A stretch of DNA of 39,140 nt from an uncultured Bacilli bacterium (GTDB lineage Bacteria; Bacillota_I; Bacilli_A; RF39; UBA660): positions 1 to 39,140 of the forward strand of contig CANPXE010000013.1 of NCBI GenBank assembly GCA_947585665.1, written 5' to 3'. Below are positions 18,508-26,299 of the stretch, piece after piece; the first letter of the stretch is position 1; the number at the start of each line of letters is the position of its first letter. Below the pieces are notes generated by a model. The model saw nothing but the letters and a program-made list of their open reading frames with translations. It was not told the origin of the DNA and made no database searches. Position numbers and translations under genes: made by a program.

Positions 18508-18585
18508 GTGGTGGTTAGGAAACTTTCTCAATTTATTATAATTCTACTATTATTCTTCGTAGTAATCACCTTACTATTTAGATAA
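18508..18585 (+). CDS. Putative tiny hydrophobic peptide (candidate type I toxin)
   Basis: A plus-strand ORF of 25 codons reads VVVRKLSQ, then an uninterrupted hydrophobic segment (FIIILLLFFVVITLLF) and a terminal Arg. That is one membrane span with a basic N-terminus, the shape of Ibs/Fst-like type I toxins, though I see no match to a named family. A Shine-Dalgarno-like AAAGGTGG (18504-18511) overlaps the only start codons (GTG 18508 or 18511), so the true start is uncertain. The bases GGTGGTTA (18510-18517) can pair with TAATCACC (18563-18570), which would hide the start region. A strong plus-strand terminator follows at 18635-18675. I find no convincing plus-strand promoter. Confidence 0.3.
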   Translation: MVVRKLSQFIIILLLFFVVITLLFR

Positions 18586-18591
18586 TAAAAA

Positions 18592-18623
18592 CATCTGATC
18601 TCAACAGTAGTTGATTTCAGATG
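18592..18623 (-). terminator. Minus-strand hairpin terminator (murE or small RNA)
   Basis: The arms CATCTGA (18592-18598) and TCAGATG (18617-18623), with an inner TCAAC/GTTGA pairing, form a two-part stem. On the minus strand it is followed by TTTTT (18587-18591). Confidence 0.55.
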
Positions 18624-18634
18624 AAACCTAGTAG

Positions 18635-18675
18635 GGATAACATTTGATTTCTACCATCAAATGTATCCTTTTTTT
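18635..18675 (+). terminator. Plus-strand rho-independent terminator in the murE-lepA gap
   Basis: GGAT-A-ACATTTGA pairs with TCAAATGT-ATCC (18635-18668, one bulged A), followed by seven T. No annotated plus-strand gene precedes it for kilobases, so it argues for a plus-strand transcript starting within the 18.4-18.6 kb gap. Confidence 0.65.
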
Positions 18676-18695
18676 ATGAAGTTTCCTTCATAAAC

Positions 18696-18724
18696 ATATT
18701 ATTATATAATAAATTTATTATCAA
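18696..18724 (-). promoter_or_regulatory. SigmaA-type promoter in the murE-lepA gap (minus strand)
   Basis: TTGATA (18719-18724), a 17-base spacer and TAATAT (18696-18701) on the minus strand, just after the murE stop codon. The transcript it would make runs through the two hairpins and stops before lepA's own promoter. Confidence 0.45.
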
Positions 18725-18736
18725 ATGTTTTTTTTA

Positions 18737-20185
18737 TTATACTGAAACTTTTTCACGTTCCATACGACTCTTTAAATGTTTCATGGCTTCTTCTTCATCA
18801 TTGAAGTAAATGACTTCATTTTTTAATTTTTGATAGGTTTCATTCCCTTTTCCAAGAATTAAAACAATATCGTTTTCTTTGGCAATATCGATTGCTCTTT
18901 TAATAGCTTGACTACGATCGATTACAACTTCATATTTATCTTTATCTGTTATGTCTTTAACCATCATATCAATTATGTCTTTAGGATCTTCACTTCTTGG
19001 GTCTTCATAACAGAAGATAGCATAACTCGCATTATCACAAACTGTTTTTCCAACAATGGGACGTTTTAAGTAATCACGTTCTCCGGCTTGCCCAATGACG
19101 ACAATACTACGATTGATATTCAAAGTATGAACAAACTTTAAAAGGTTTTCTATACCATTAGGAGTATGAGCATAGTCAACAACAACCGTAAAATTTTGAC
19201 CAATATTCGGTAAAACATCAAGGCGTCCAGAAATATTAATTTTTGAAACATTAGGGATTATTTCTTCCATCGTTTTTCCAAGTGTTAAAACGGTTAACAT
19301 GGCTCCCGCTAAATTATAGACATTGAATTCTCCCAACAAAGGACTGTCAAAGTTATACTCTTTTTTATCATAGACAAAAGTGACATTCGTCTTTGATGGA
19401 CTGATATGAAAATCTTTAATCCATAAATCGCAATCTTTTTTTCTACCATAAGTTAGTTTATGACTAGAAACTGCTTCTTTACGAACTTCCTCATAGTGCT
19501 TATCATCAGCATTAAAAATAGAATAACCATCTTTATCAATTTGACGAAATTGTTGGCACTTACAATCTAAATAATTTTCAAAAGTCTTATGAATGTTTAA
19601 ATGTTCGCTAGTTATATTAGTAATGACACCACTACCATAAGTAATATCATCAAGTCGATGACGGAAATATGCTTCACTTGATGTTTCCATCGCCACATAT
19701 TTACAACCAGCTTCAACAAACTCATTTAAATACATGTAGAGTTTATCACTATCAGGCGTCGTATTATTAGTATCACGATTAAATTTACTACAACTTCTAC
19801 CATTAGTTCCTATGTAACCGCAAACATCACTTCCCAATAATGTTTGAATAATGGTTGAAGTTGATGTTTTACCATCTGTTCCCCCAACGGAAATCATATA
19901 TAGTTTCTTTTCAGGATAATCATAGAAACGGCGACAAAGATTAGGTAATTCTTTATTAGTATCAGGGACCTTAATAACAGGAACCTTTTTTTCTCCAACA
20001 TCACGACTAACGACAACAGCACTAGCACCCCTTTCAATCGCATCATCAATGTAATCGTGACGATCAGCTGTTATCCCTTTAGTACAAACAAATAAATCAC
20101 CCTTCTCGACTTCCTTAGAATTTATTTTTATACCTTTTATTAAAATATCATATTCACAATCAAATAACTCATTTAACTTTTTCAT
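18737..20185 (-). CDS. murE: UDP-MurNAc-tripeptide synthetase (MurE)
   Basis: Adds the third residue of the peptidoglycan stem peptide. A 482-residue Mur ligase with an N-terminal UDP-binding domain, ATP loop VGGTDGKTSTST (100-111; canonical GTNGKT), METSSEA, ITSEHLNIH, a likely carbamylated Lys in the DCKCQQF stretch, and the C-terminal VDYAHTPN and GKGNETYQ motifs. The amino-acid selectivity motif reads EDPR (394-397) where the meso-DAP type has DNPR; the Arg that contacts DAP is kept, so meso-DAP is the better guess over lysine. The start at 20185 uses GGAGG; the ATG four codons earlier overlaps that ribosome binding site. Confidence 0.93.
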   Translation of the reverse strand: MKKLNELFDCEYDILIKGIKINSKEVEKGDLFVCTKGITADRHDYIDDAIERGASAVVVSRDVGEKKVPVIKVPDTNKELPNLCRRFYDYPEKKLYMISVGGTDGKTSTSTIIQTLLGSDVCGYIGTNGRSCSKFNRDTNNTTPDSDKLYMYLNEFVEAGCKYVAMETSSEAYFRHRLDDITYGSGVITNITSEHLNIHKTFENYLDCKCQQFRQIDKDGYSIFNADDKHYEEVRKEAVSSHKLTYGRKKDCDLWIKDFHISPSKTNVTFVYDKKEYNFDSPLLGEFNVYNLAGAMLTVLTLGKTMEEIIPNVSKINISGRLDVLPNIGQNFTVVVDYAHTPNGIENLLKFVHTLNINRSIVVIGQAGERDYLKRPIVGKTVCDNASYAIFCYEDPRSEDPKDIIDMMVKDITDKDKYEVVIDRSQAIKRAIDIAKENDIVLILGKGNETYQKLKNEVIYFNDEEEAMKHLKSRMEREKVSV

Positions 20186-20243
20186 AAAGTCCTCCATTTA
20201 TAATTAATTATACACTACTAAAATACAAAAAAGTATTTTTAAG

Positions 20244-20272
20244 TTGAATTATACAAAAATTTACATTATGAT
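20244..20272 (+). promoter_or_regulatory. SigmaA-type promoter of the arginase gene
   Basis: TTGAAT (20244-20249), 17 bases and TATGAT (20267-20272) lie 17 bases ahead of the arginase ATG in the region divergent from murE. Confidence 0.5.
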
Positions 20273-20289
20273 TATAGAAGGTGATAACA

Positions 20290-21144
20290 ATGAATATTAG
20301 TTTAATTGAAGCAAACGAAGACTTAGGTGTTCATGTTGATGGTGCTGATCTTGGACCAAATGTTTTAACTAATCAATTTAAAGATTATACCATATATAAA
20401 GTTAATAAACTACCAGTCAAAAAAGAAAGAGAAAAAGAAAACTTAGCTAAGAATTTAGATGCTGTTAATAAATTTGATGAAGAATTATATAATGTCGTAA
20501 AAAAAGTTAAAACTGATAAGCAATTTCCTATAACGATTGGTGGTGATCATACCGTTGCCATTAGTAGTGCTTTAGCATCCATTAGCGTTGAAAAAAGTCT
20601 CGGTATTATTTGGATTGATGCCCATGGTGACTATAATACTTTTGATACGACAATAACAGGGAACTTACATGGTCTACCACTTGCCGCAACCAATGGTCTA
20701 TGTGAAAGATTGACAAACTTTCATAAAGGTAATTTCTATAAATCTATTAATACCGTCATCGTTGGTGCAAGAGACCTTGATTTAAAAGAAAAGATAAATT
20801 TAAAAGAAAACAACGTAACCGTTTTTACAACTGCTGATATAAAAGAAAAAGGTGTTCAAAAAATAATGCAAGAAGCCTTTAGAATTGCTAGTCAAGATAC
20901 AAATGGTATTCATATAAGTTATGATTTAGATGTCATTGATCCAATAATTGCTCCTGGTGTTAGCGTTCCTGCAAAAGAAGGAATCAATGAAGAAGAAGCC
21001 ATGGAAATAACTGATTTTCTAATTAAAAACAAAGACCAAATTAAATCTATGGATTTAGTTGAATATAACCCAACACGTGATAAAGAAGATAAAACTAAAA
21101 ATATCGCTTTAAATATATTAAAAAAAGTAATTGCGAATTTCTAA
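20290..21144 (+). CDS. rocF: Arginase-family ureohydrolase
   Basis: A 284-residue protein predicted to hydrolyse arginine to ornithine and urea. The dinuclear Mn ligands are visible: His87 in GGDH, Asp110/His112/Asp114 in DAHGDYN, and Asp212/Asp214 in SYDLDVIDP. GNLHGLPLA is the substrate-loop region and favours arginase over agmatinase. The start at ATG 20290 follows GAAGGTGAT; the in-frame GTG at 20281 is part of the ribosome binding site. It is monocistronic: own promoter, and a bidirectional terminator shared with recO. No arginine or urea genes adjoin it. Formiminoglutamase or another guanidino substrate remains possible. Confidence 0.88.
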   Translation: MNISLIEANEDLGVHVDGADLGPNVLTNQFKDYTIYKVNKLPVKKEREKENLAKNLDAVNKFDEELYNVVKKVKTDKQFPITIGGDHTVAISSALASISVEKSLGIIWIDAHGDYNTFDTTITGNLHGLPLAATNGLCERLTNFHKGNFYKSINTVIVGARDLDLKEKINLKENNVTVFTTADIKEKGVQKIMQEAFRIASQDTNGIHISYDLDVIDPIIAPGVSVPAKEGINEEEAMEITDFLIKNKDQIKSMDLVEYNPTRDKEDKTKNIALNILKKVIANF

Positions 21145-21162
21145 AAGTTCCCAATTACTTTT
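21123..21162. terminator. Bidirectional terminator between arginase and recO
   Basis: An 11-bp perfect inverted repeat (AAAAGTAATTG / CAATTACTTTT) with an 18-base loop spans the 3' ends of both convergent genes. Confidence 0.55.
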
Positions 21163-21895
21163 CATTTGTAAAAGTTTTTAAAAAGTTCTTACTCTTTAAA
21201 TAAAGTCCCGAATATGCATCATAATACTCATCTAAAAATTCACTTATTTCTTTAACAGTTTGATTAGCGAGTTCCAACTTTGTAATTTTATCAATATCAA
21301 CATAATAAAGCATTCTTATAACTTTAATCGTTTTTTCACTAACTATTTTTTCATTTGTATAACAATTGCGACAAATAAACCCTCCACTCTTACTACTTAA
21401 AGTAACAATATCAGAGGTATTACCACAAATATTACATCCATCAACATTTAGACCTATTCCTAAATAATCAAGATATTTAACTTCCAAAATATTAGTTATA
21501 ATCAAAGGATCATAGTTATCTTCTATTTTATTTAAAGCACTTAATAACAAATCATAGATATCACTATTAGGATTTTGTTTATATGTTTGTTGCGCAAGTT
21601 CTAATAAGTAAGTAGCATAACTAATTTTAACAATATCAGTCATAATATTTTTAAAATATCTTTTGACATCAACACTAATTAATGTCGATAACCCATTTTC
21701 TTTATAATAAATATTAAAATCACCATAGACTAATTTATTACTGACAGTTCTAAGATTACTCTTAACTCTTCGACATCCTTTAGAAATGATACCAATAATA
21801 CCATAATCTTTAGTTAAAACATTTAATATTTTACTCGATTCACTATAATTAGTGTCCCCTATTACTATTCCTTCTATCTTCTTTATCTGTGGCAT
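21155..21895 (-). CDS. recO: DNA repair protein RecO
   Basis: A 246-residue recombination mediator that helps RecA load on SSB-coated DNA in the RecFOR pathway. It has an N-terminal OB-fold (IVIGDTNYSESSKILNVLT, then GIISKGCRR) and a zinc finger with Cys pairs (CNIC and CRNC). The start at 21895 (MPQIKK) follows AAGGTG; an in-frame GTG three codons upstream is part of that site. The start lies inside the 3' end of the small yqzL gene, overlapping by 47 bases, so the two are probably translationally coupled. Confidence 0.92.
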   Translation of the reverse strand: MPQIKKIEGIVIGDTNYSESSKILNVLTKDYGIIGIISKGCRRVKSNLRTVSNKLVYGDFNIYYKENGLSTLISVDVKRYFKNIMTDIVKISYATYLLELAQQTYKQNPNSDIYDLLLSALNKIEDNYDPLIITNILEVKYLDYLGIGLNVDGCNICGNTSDIVTLSSKSGGFICRNCYTNEKIVSEKTIKVIRMLYYVDIDKITKLELANQTVKEISEFLDEYYDAYSGLYLKSKNFLKTFTNEK

Positions 21896-21986
21896 CTTCT
21901 TCACCTTCTAATTTTTTCGACATTAAATAATATTTTATATCGCCGGTTTTTTTAAACAAATTCCAAACTATTTTTTTACTATCCAT
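21849..21986 (-). CDS. yqzL: YqzL-like small protein
   Basis: A 45-residue ORF reads MDSKKIVWNLFKKTGDIKYY and continues LMSKKLEGEE. The pattern W-x2-F-x2-TG-x-I-x-Y-L is the hallmark of the YqzL family, which in Bacillus sits directly upstream of recO. The ATG at 21986 has an AGGTGAT ribosome binding site. The 3' end overlaps recO in another frame. Its function is unknown. The C-terminus is longer and more charged (TDKEDRRNSNRGH) than I would expect. Confidence 0.8.
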   Translation of the reverse strand: MDSKKIVWNLFKKTGDIKYYLMSKKLEGEEDATDKEDRRNSNRGH

Positions 21987-22084
21987 CTTCATCACCTATA
22001 TTAATATTGATGAAGAAAAGAATTATTTATTCATATTATTATTTATTTTTTATCTTTTTCCTCTTTAATTATATAAATTTTATT

Positions 22085-22113
22085 AAAAAAAAGAAAGTAT
22101 ATTATACTTTCTT
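22085..22113 (-). terminator. Terminator of the WG-repeat gene pair
   Basis: A hairpin with ten-base arms AAGAAAGTAT / ATACTTTCTT and a three-base loop (22091-22113) is followed on the minus strand by a run of eight T. It ends the WG-repeat operon ahead of yqzL-recO. Confidence 0.75.
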
Positions 22114-22125
22114 AAAACAAATACT

Positions 22126-23532
22126 TTAATTATAATCTTTATATTTATCATATACTTTATATTTTCCATCTTTACTTACTACTAGATAATCATATGGATG
22201 AAGAGTAACACTATCTTTGCCACCTTTATCATCTTTATCTAAAAAGCCAACTATTAATTCTTTATCATTAACTTCTTCAATTCTAAAAGAATTGGCAGTA
22301 GAACAACAAAGTCTTAGAAAAAATTCTTTATAAACATTATCAGCAACTTCAATACTCAAGGGAATGATTTCTTTGCCATTTTTATCTAGTACACCTAATT
22401 TATTATTCTTTACAACAGCATAATATCCATCTAAATAATCAATTCCATCATATTTAAAATCAACTAATACTTTACCATTAGGGCTAACAGCTCCAAACTT
22501 ATTATCTTTTTTTCCAAGAATGACATTTTTATCTGTTAAAACAACTAAATCATCATAAATTAAATCGATTGTTAAGTTATTATTAAAATCTATAAGACCA
22601 TATTTAGGATTATCCTCTTTTCCGTCATTAACAACTAAATAACTACTATTATCATTAACAAATACTTCAGATACTTCCTGTGGAATTTTATTTCCAATGA
22701 TAAAATATTTTTCATCGTTTATAACTTTATATGTTTGTAAATCTATTATGGAATATCCATTGCCAGGATATCTATATACCGCTAAATATCTATCACTATA
22801 ATCACCTAAATATGTTTCAAATTTTGCTTCTACAATTAAGCCATTAATATTCGCGCTTTTACCAGTATTGACATTATACAAAATGCTGTACCAAGGATCA
22901 TTATTATCAACATTTGCACATAGACTTAAAAAAGCATAATCCACTTTCCCTTTTTTATTTTCATTAGTGTATGCAGGATAATCTCCAAGGGAAAATCCAT
23001 CATAAAACGTAGTAGAATAATTTTCACCATAACCAACAGCAATATACTTACTATTTGGATCACTTTCGTCTTTATATAGCTTAAATCTATCTTTTTTATT
23101 TAGTTTTGCAACTTTTTTATTATTATGCATTAAATAATAATCATTATCTACTTTTTCGATACTATATCCATCATATCCTTTCATAGGATATAAATTTTTA
23201 TCGATATATTCAGCATCTTCTTCGTTTTCTTCGTCTTCATTATCAGTACTTTCATCACTTGAATTGTCACCAATATCATTATTTGTATTATTACTATTAT
23301 TTTCTTCTACTTCTTGATTATTTTTATTTATTAAATTTATGGATATAACAACAACCAATAAGACAACTATTATGACACCAAAAATAATTAATCTACCTTT
23401 ATTTGTTTTTTTAGTTTTTTCATTATTTTCTGGATTTTGATTAACTTGTTGGTCATTAATGCTTACATTTACTGGTTCTTCCTGTTTTTTATTATCTAGT
23501 AATTCATTCGTATTTTGATTCTCATTATTCAT
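22126..23532 (-). CDS. Membrane-anchored WG-repeat protein A
   Basis: A 468-residue protein. A polar, Asn/Gln-rich N-terminus (1-46) ending in Lys/Arg precedes one membrane segment (47-68), then an acidic Asn/Asp/Glu linker (about 70-110). The rest is a beta-rich region with WG-repeat-like units, seen best in YGLIDFNNN, FGAVSPNGKVLVDFKYDGID and LGVLDKNGKEIIPL. The topology suggests a cytoplasmic N-terminus and a beta-propeller-like outer domain. It is a paralog of the next gene: the first 20 residues, the membrane anchor and GYDGYSIEKVDN are nearly identical. The start has AGGAGTGAG. The role is unknown; WG-repeat proteins are generally thought to bind other molecules. Confidence 0.82.
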   Translation of the reverse strand: MNNENQNTNELLDNKKQEEPVNVSINDQQVNQNPENNEKTKKTNKGRLIIFGVIIVVLLVVVISINLINKNNQEVEENNSNNTNNDIGDNSSDESTDNEDEENEEDAEYIDKNLYPMKGYDGYSIEKVDNDYYLMHNNKKVAKLNKKDRFKLYKDESDPNSKYIAVGYGENYSTTFYDGFSLGDYPAYTNENKKGKVDYAFLSLCANVDNNDPWYSILYNVNTGKSANINGLIVEAKFETYLGDYSDRYLAVYRYPGNGYSIIDLQTYKVINDEKYFIIGNKIPQEVSEVFVNDNSSYLVVNDGKEDNPKYGLIDFNNNLTIDLIYDDLVVLTDKNVILGKKDNKFGAVSPNGKVLVDFKYDGIDYLDGYYAVVKNNKLGVLDKNGKEIIPLSIEVADNVYKEFFLRLCCSTANSFRIEEVNDKELIVGFLDKDDKGGKDSVTLHPYDYLVVSKDGKYKVYDKYKDYN

Positions 23533-23566
23533 ATTCTCACTCCTGTTTTATACTTCCTAGTTAATT

Positions 23567-24922
23567 TTATTTATACCAAGTATTTTCATCATAGTTTTTA
23601 TATGTATCATATGTTTTGTATTTCACATCCTTACTTATTACTAAATAATTGTATTTATAAGTATAATTACTTCCACATACGTTAGTATCAATTTTTTTAC
23701 CTGTCTTTTTATCAAAATATTCAATGACTGTTTCATTCGCTTCTATATTAAAAATTCTAAAGACATTAGCATTTTCATCTAACTTAAAATCAAATATTTC
23801 ACAGGTATTAGGAAGTTCTACATTAAATGGCACAATTACTTTACCAGTTTTATCTAATACACCTAATTTGTTATTTTTAGAAACAGCAAAATATCCATTT
23901 TCATAATCTATACCATCATATTCAAAGTTAATTAATACTTTTCCATTAGAGTCGATTGCTCCAAACTTACCATTTTCTTCAGCGATTATAATATTTTCAT
24001 TTTTAAATGTTTGCAATTGCTTATATTTTAAATTTACTAACACCTTACCATTTAAATCCATAAGTCCGCGTTTTTCACCAGTTTTATCCATTACAATTAC
24101 AAATTTATCATTATAAGACATAAAAGAATTATCAATAGACATTGGTAAACCATCACCAATTAGTAAATATTTATTGTCTTTGTTAATAGTATTAAATGTT
24201 TTTAAATCAATTAAATTATATCCCGTAACATTCACACCATCTTGCATTATAGCAACATAGTCTTTACTAAGATTATTATTATCATCTTTACCAAGCATAA
24301 CAGTAGTCATACCATTATCAAAAGTTTTACTTTTTCCAGTATTTATATTGTATAAAATTGAATTCCATCCATCATCTTTTGATACGTTCATATAGGCATA
24401 TGTATTATTCTTACTATATACGTTTGCAAATTCTAAATCACAAACAGCAATATATTTACTATTCTTATCACTTTCATCTTTATATATTTTAAAATTCTTA
24501 TTTTTTTCTAGTTTAGCTACTTCTTTTTTATTACGCATTAAATAGTAATTATTATCTACTTTTTCGATACTATATCCATCATATCCTTTTTTTGGATATA
24601 AATAATCATCAGAACCTTCGTCATCTTCTTCATCTTCTTCAATTTCGTCTTCGATAGTTTCTTCTTCATCACTATCATTATTTGTTTCTGTTGAAGTATT
24701 TTCTTCTAGTTTTTGATTATTTTTATTCATCAAGTTTACTGATATTGCTATTACCAATAGGACAACTATTATGACACCAATAATAATTATTCTACCTTTA
24801 TTTTCTTTTTTTGGTTTTGAATTATTTTCTAGATTTTGATTAGCTTGTTCATTAGTATTTACATTTACTGGTTCTTCTTGTTTTTCGCTATCTATTAATT
24901 CATTTGGATTTTCATTATTCAT
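23567..24922 (-). CDS. Membrane-anchored WG-repeat protein B
   Basis: A 451-residue paralog of the downstream protein with the same layout: polar N-terminus, membrane segment (44-65), very acidic Glu/Asp linker (about 75-108), then WG-repeat-like units (RGLMDLNGKVLVNLKYKQL, FGAIDSNGKVLINFEYDGID, LGVLDKTGKVIVPF). The last two units are very close between the paralogs, whereas the first half of the outer domain differs, consistent with tandem duplication followed by divergence. It has its own promoter and an AGGAGTGAGG ribosome binding site, and is separated from its paralog by only 34 bases, so the two form an operon. Confidence 0.82.
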   Translation of the reverse strand: MNNENPNELIDSEKQEEPVNVNTNEQANQNLENNSKPKKENKGRIIIIGVIIVVLLVIAISVNLMNKNNQKLEENTSTETNNDSDEEETIEDEIEEDEEDDEGSDDYLYPKKGYDGYSIEKVDNNYYLMRNKKEVAKLEKNKNFKIYKDESDKNSKYIAVCDLEFANVYSKNNTYAYMNVSKDDGWNSILYNINTGKSKTFDNGMTTVMLGKDDNNNLSKDYVAIMQDGVNVTGYNLIDLKTFNTINKDNKYLLIGDGLPMSIDNSFMSYNDKFVIVMDKTGEKRGLMDLNGKVLVNLKYKQLQTFKNENIIIAEENGKFGAIDSNGKVLINFEYDGIDYENGYFAVSKNNKLGVLDKTGKVIVPFNVELPNTCEIFDFKLDENANVFRIFNIEANETVIEYFDKKTGKKIDTNVCGSNYTYKYNYLVISKDVKYKTYDTYKNYDENTWYK

Positions 24923-24941
24923 ATCCTCACTCCTATTTTTA

Positions 24942-24970
24942 ATTTTATAGTTTTATCTTTTTCTTTTCAA
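24942..24970 (-). promoter_or_regulatory. Promoter of the WG-repeat operon
   Basis: On the minus strand TTGAAA (24965-24970), 17 bases and TAAAAT (24942-24947), starting just after the terminator of the era operon. Confidence 0.5.
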
Positions 24971-24977
24971 TGACATT

Positions 24978-24999
24978 AAAAAAAATCAATGTCTATTGA
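24978..24999 (-). terminator. Terminator of the yqfC-era-superoxide reductase operon
   Basis: On the minus strand TCAAT-AGAC-ATTGA is followed by eight T, about 35 bases beyond the superoxide reductase stop. Confidence 0.6.
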
Positions 25000-25032
25000 C
25001 ACTGACTTTATCTTTTACTTTACATTTATTAA

Positions 25033-25404
25033 TTATATTTCTTTTTCCCAAAGGCCATGTTTATTGCAGTAAGAATATATAGTACCACTACTAACATCAT
25101 CAAAAACGACAACAGCATCTTCATTTGGTTTTAAATAAACATATTCTTCTTTGTTATCAGTTACTAAAGCAATCCATTCAATGTAATGATCTTCTTCCAT
25201 GACATGATTTACTCGAACTTCTAATTTATTATCTTTTCTTTCATATGTTGGAACATGTTTTTCAAAAGCAGCATCGACCGAGTTGGGGAGAACATCAGCC
25301 ATTTTTTCACCACAACACTCAAAACCACACTTACAATTACAATTTTCTATTACTTTTACCATAGCCCCACAACTATTACATCTTTTTAACATTAATTTAT
25401 TCAT
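25033..25404 (-). CDS. dfx: Superoxide reductase (desulfoferrodoxin)
   Basis: Reduces superoxide to peroxide without making oxygen, a typical defence of anaerobes. The 123-residue protein has an N-terminal desulforedoxin-like domain with Cys9, Cys12, Cys30 and Cys31 (CxxC...CC), and a C-terminal neelaredoxin domain whose Fe(His)4Cys ligands are visible: His50 (EKHVP), His67, His73, Cys113 and His116 (CNKHG). The catalytic-loop Glu48 and Lys49 are present. Three extra cysteines (22, 24, 26) sit between the two Cys pairs of the first domain, which is unusual. Its ATG directly follows the era stop, so it is the last gene of the era operon. Confidence 0.93.
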   Translation of the reverse strand: MNKLMLKRCNSCGAMVKVIENCNCKCGFECCGEKMADVLPNSVDAAFEKHVPTYERKDNKLEVRVNHVMEEDHYIEWIALVTDNKEEYVYLKPNEDAVVVFDDVSSGTIYSYCNKHGLWEKEI

Positions 25405-26289
25405 TTATTCCATCTCCTTTAAACCGAATTCTATTAAATATTTTTCTTTATCACGCCAGTCTTCAATCGTTTTAACATGTGTCTCTAAAAAAACCTTTTT
25501 ACCAAGAAATTCTTCAATGTCTTGGCGAGCTTGACTACCTATTTCTTTTAACATTCTTCCTTGTTTGCCAATAATAATCTTTTTTAAGTTATCACGATCG
25601 ACTATTATCAAAACACTTATGTCAATGATATCACCTTTATCTTCATAGTTTTCAACCATACAAGTAACGGTATGCGGAACTTCTTTATTAGTAAGATGAA
25701 GAATCTTTTCTCTTACAAATTCCGCAATTAGAAAATTACGGCTGACATTTGTTATGACATCATCTTCATAATATTTAATATCTTCTTTTAAATATTTTTT
25801 AATCGTTTTGATCAAGTCTTCAACATTATCACCTTTTAGGGCTGATATGGGAATTATTTCTTTAAAGTCATGTAACTTACTAAGTTCTGTTATAATTCCT
25901 AATAAATTTTCTTTAGGTATTTTATCAACTTTATTCAAAAGCAAAAAGATGGGTTTATTCTCTTCTTTCAATTTATCAAGAATGAATTGATCGCCCTTAC
26001 CATAACCTTTTTCGACATCAACTAAAAAAAGTAATAAATCAACGTCTTCCGTCATCATATAAGCTTTTTGATTGAGATACGTTCCAAGACGATTTTGTGG
26101 TTTATGAATTCCTGGTGTATCGATAAAAATAATTTGTGAATCATCATCATTATAGATACCTTGAATAATATTTCTAGTCGTTCCACTGACATCACTCGTT
26201 ATCGCAATCTTACGCTCTAATAAACTGTTTAAAAGTGTTGACTTACCGACATTAGGACGACCTACAATACTTACAAAACCACTTTTCAT
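25405..26289 (-). CDS. era: GTPase Era
   Basis: An essential GTPase for 16S rRNA processing and 30S assembly. The 294-residue protein has G1 GRPNVGKST, G3 DTPG, G4 NKVD, G5 SALKG, and a C-terminal KH RNA-binding domain (IIGKQGRMLKEIG). The start at 26289 follows AGGAGGTG; a longer in-frame reading upstream lies in the previous gene. It is flanked upstream by two cytidine-deaminase-family genes and downstream by superoxide reductase. Confidence 0.97.
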   Translation of the reverse strand: MKSGFVSIVGRPNVGKSTLLNSLLERKIAITSDVSGTTRNIIQGIYNDDDSQIIFIDTPGIHKPQNRLGTYLNQKAYMMTEDVDLLLFLVDVEKGYGKGDQFILDKLKEENKPIFLLLNKVDKIPKENLLGIITELSKLHDFKEIIPISALKGDNVEDLIKTIKKYLKEDIKYYEDDVITNVSRNFLIAEFVREKILHLTNKEVPHTVTCMVENYEDKGDIIDISVLIIVDRDNLKKIIIGKQGRMLKEIGSQARQDIEEFLGKKVFLETHVKTIEDWRDKEKYLIEFGLKEME

Positions 26290-26299
26290 ATGACACCTC

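Larger units (their letters stand above)
18587..18689 (-). ncRNA. Putative ~100-nt small RNA antisense to the tiny ORF transcript
   Basis: A minus-strand promoter (18696-18724) would start RNA near 18689. The RNA would fold into a 5' hairpin with ATGAAG/CTTCAT stem and GAAA loop, a middle hairpin (complement of 18635-18668), and a 3' hairpin ending in TTTTT (complement of 18592-18623). It would be fully complementary to the 3' part of a plus-strand transcript carrying the hydrophobic ORF. This is the layout of an antisense antitoxin. It could instead be only the terminator region of murE. Existence of the RNA is inferred. Confidence 0.35.

Noticed and set aside
18632-18662. Nine-codon minus-strand ORF (MVEIKCYPY) within the putative small RNA, preceded by AAAGGA
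   Set aside because: Too short to support, and it spans a hairpin whose sequence is explained by the terminator; it could be a leader peptide but nothing else argues for it.
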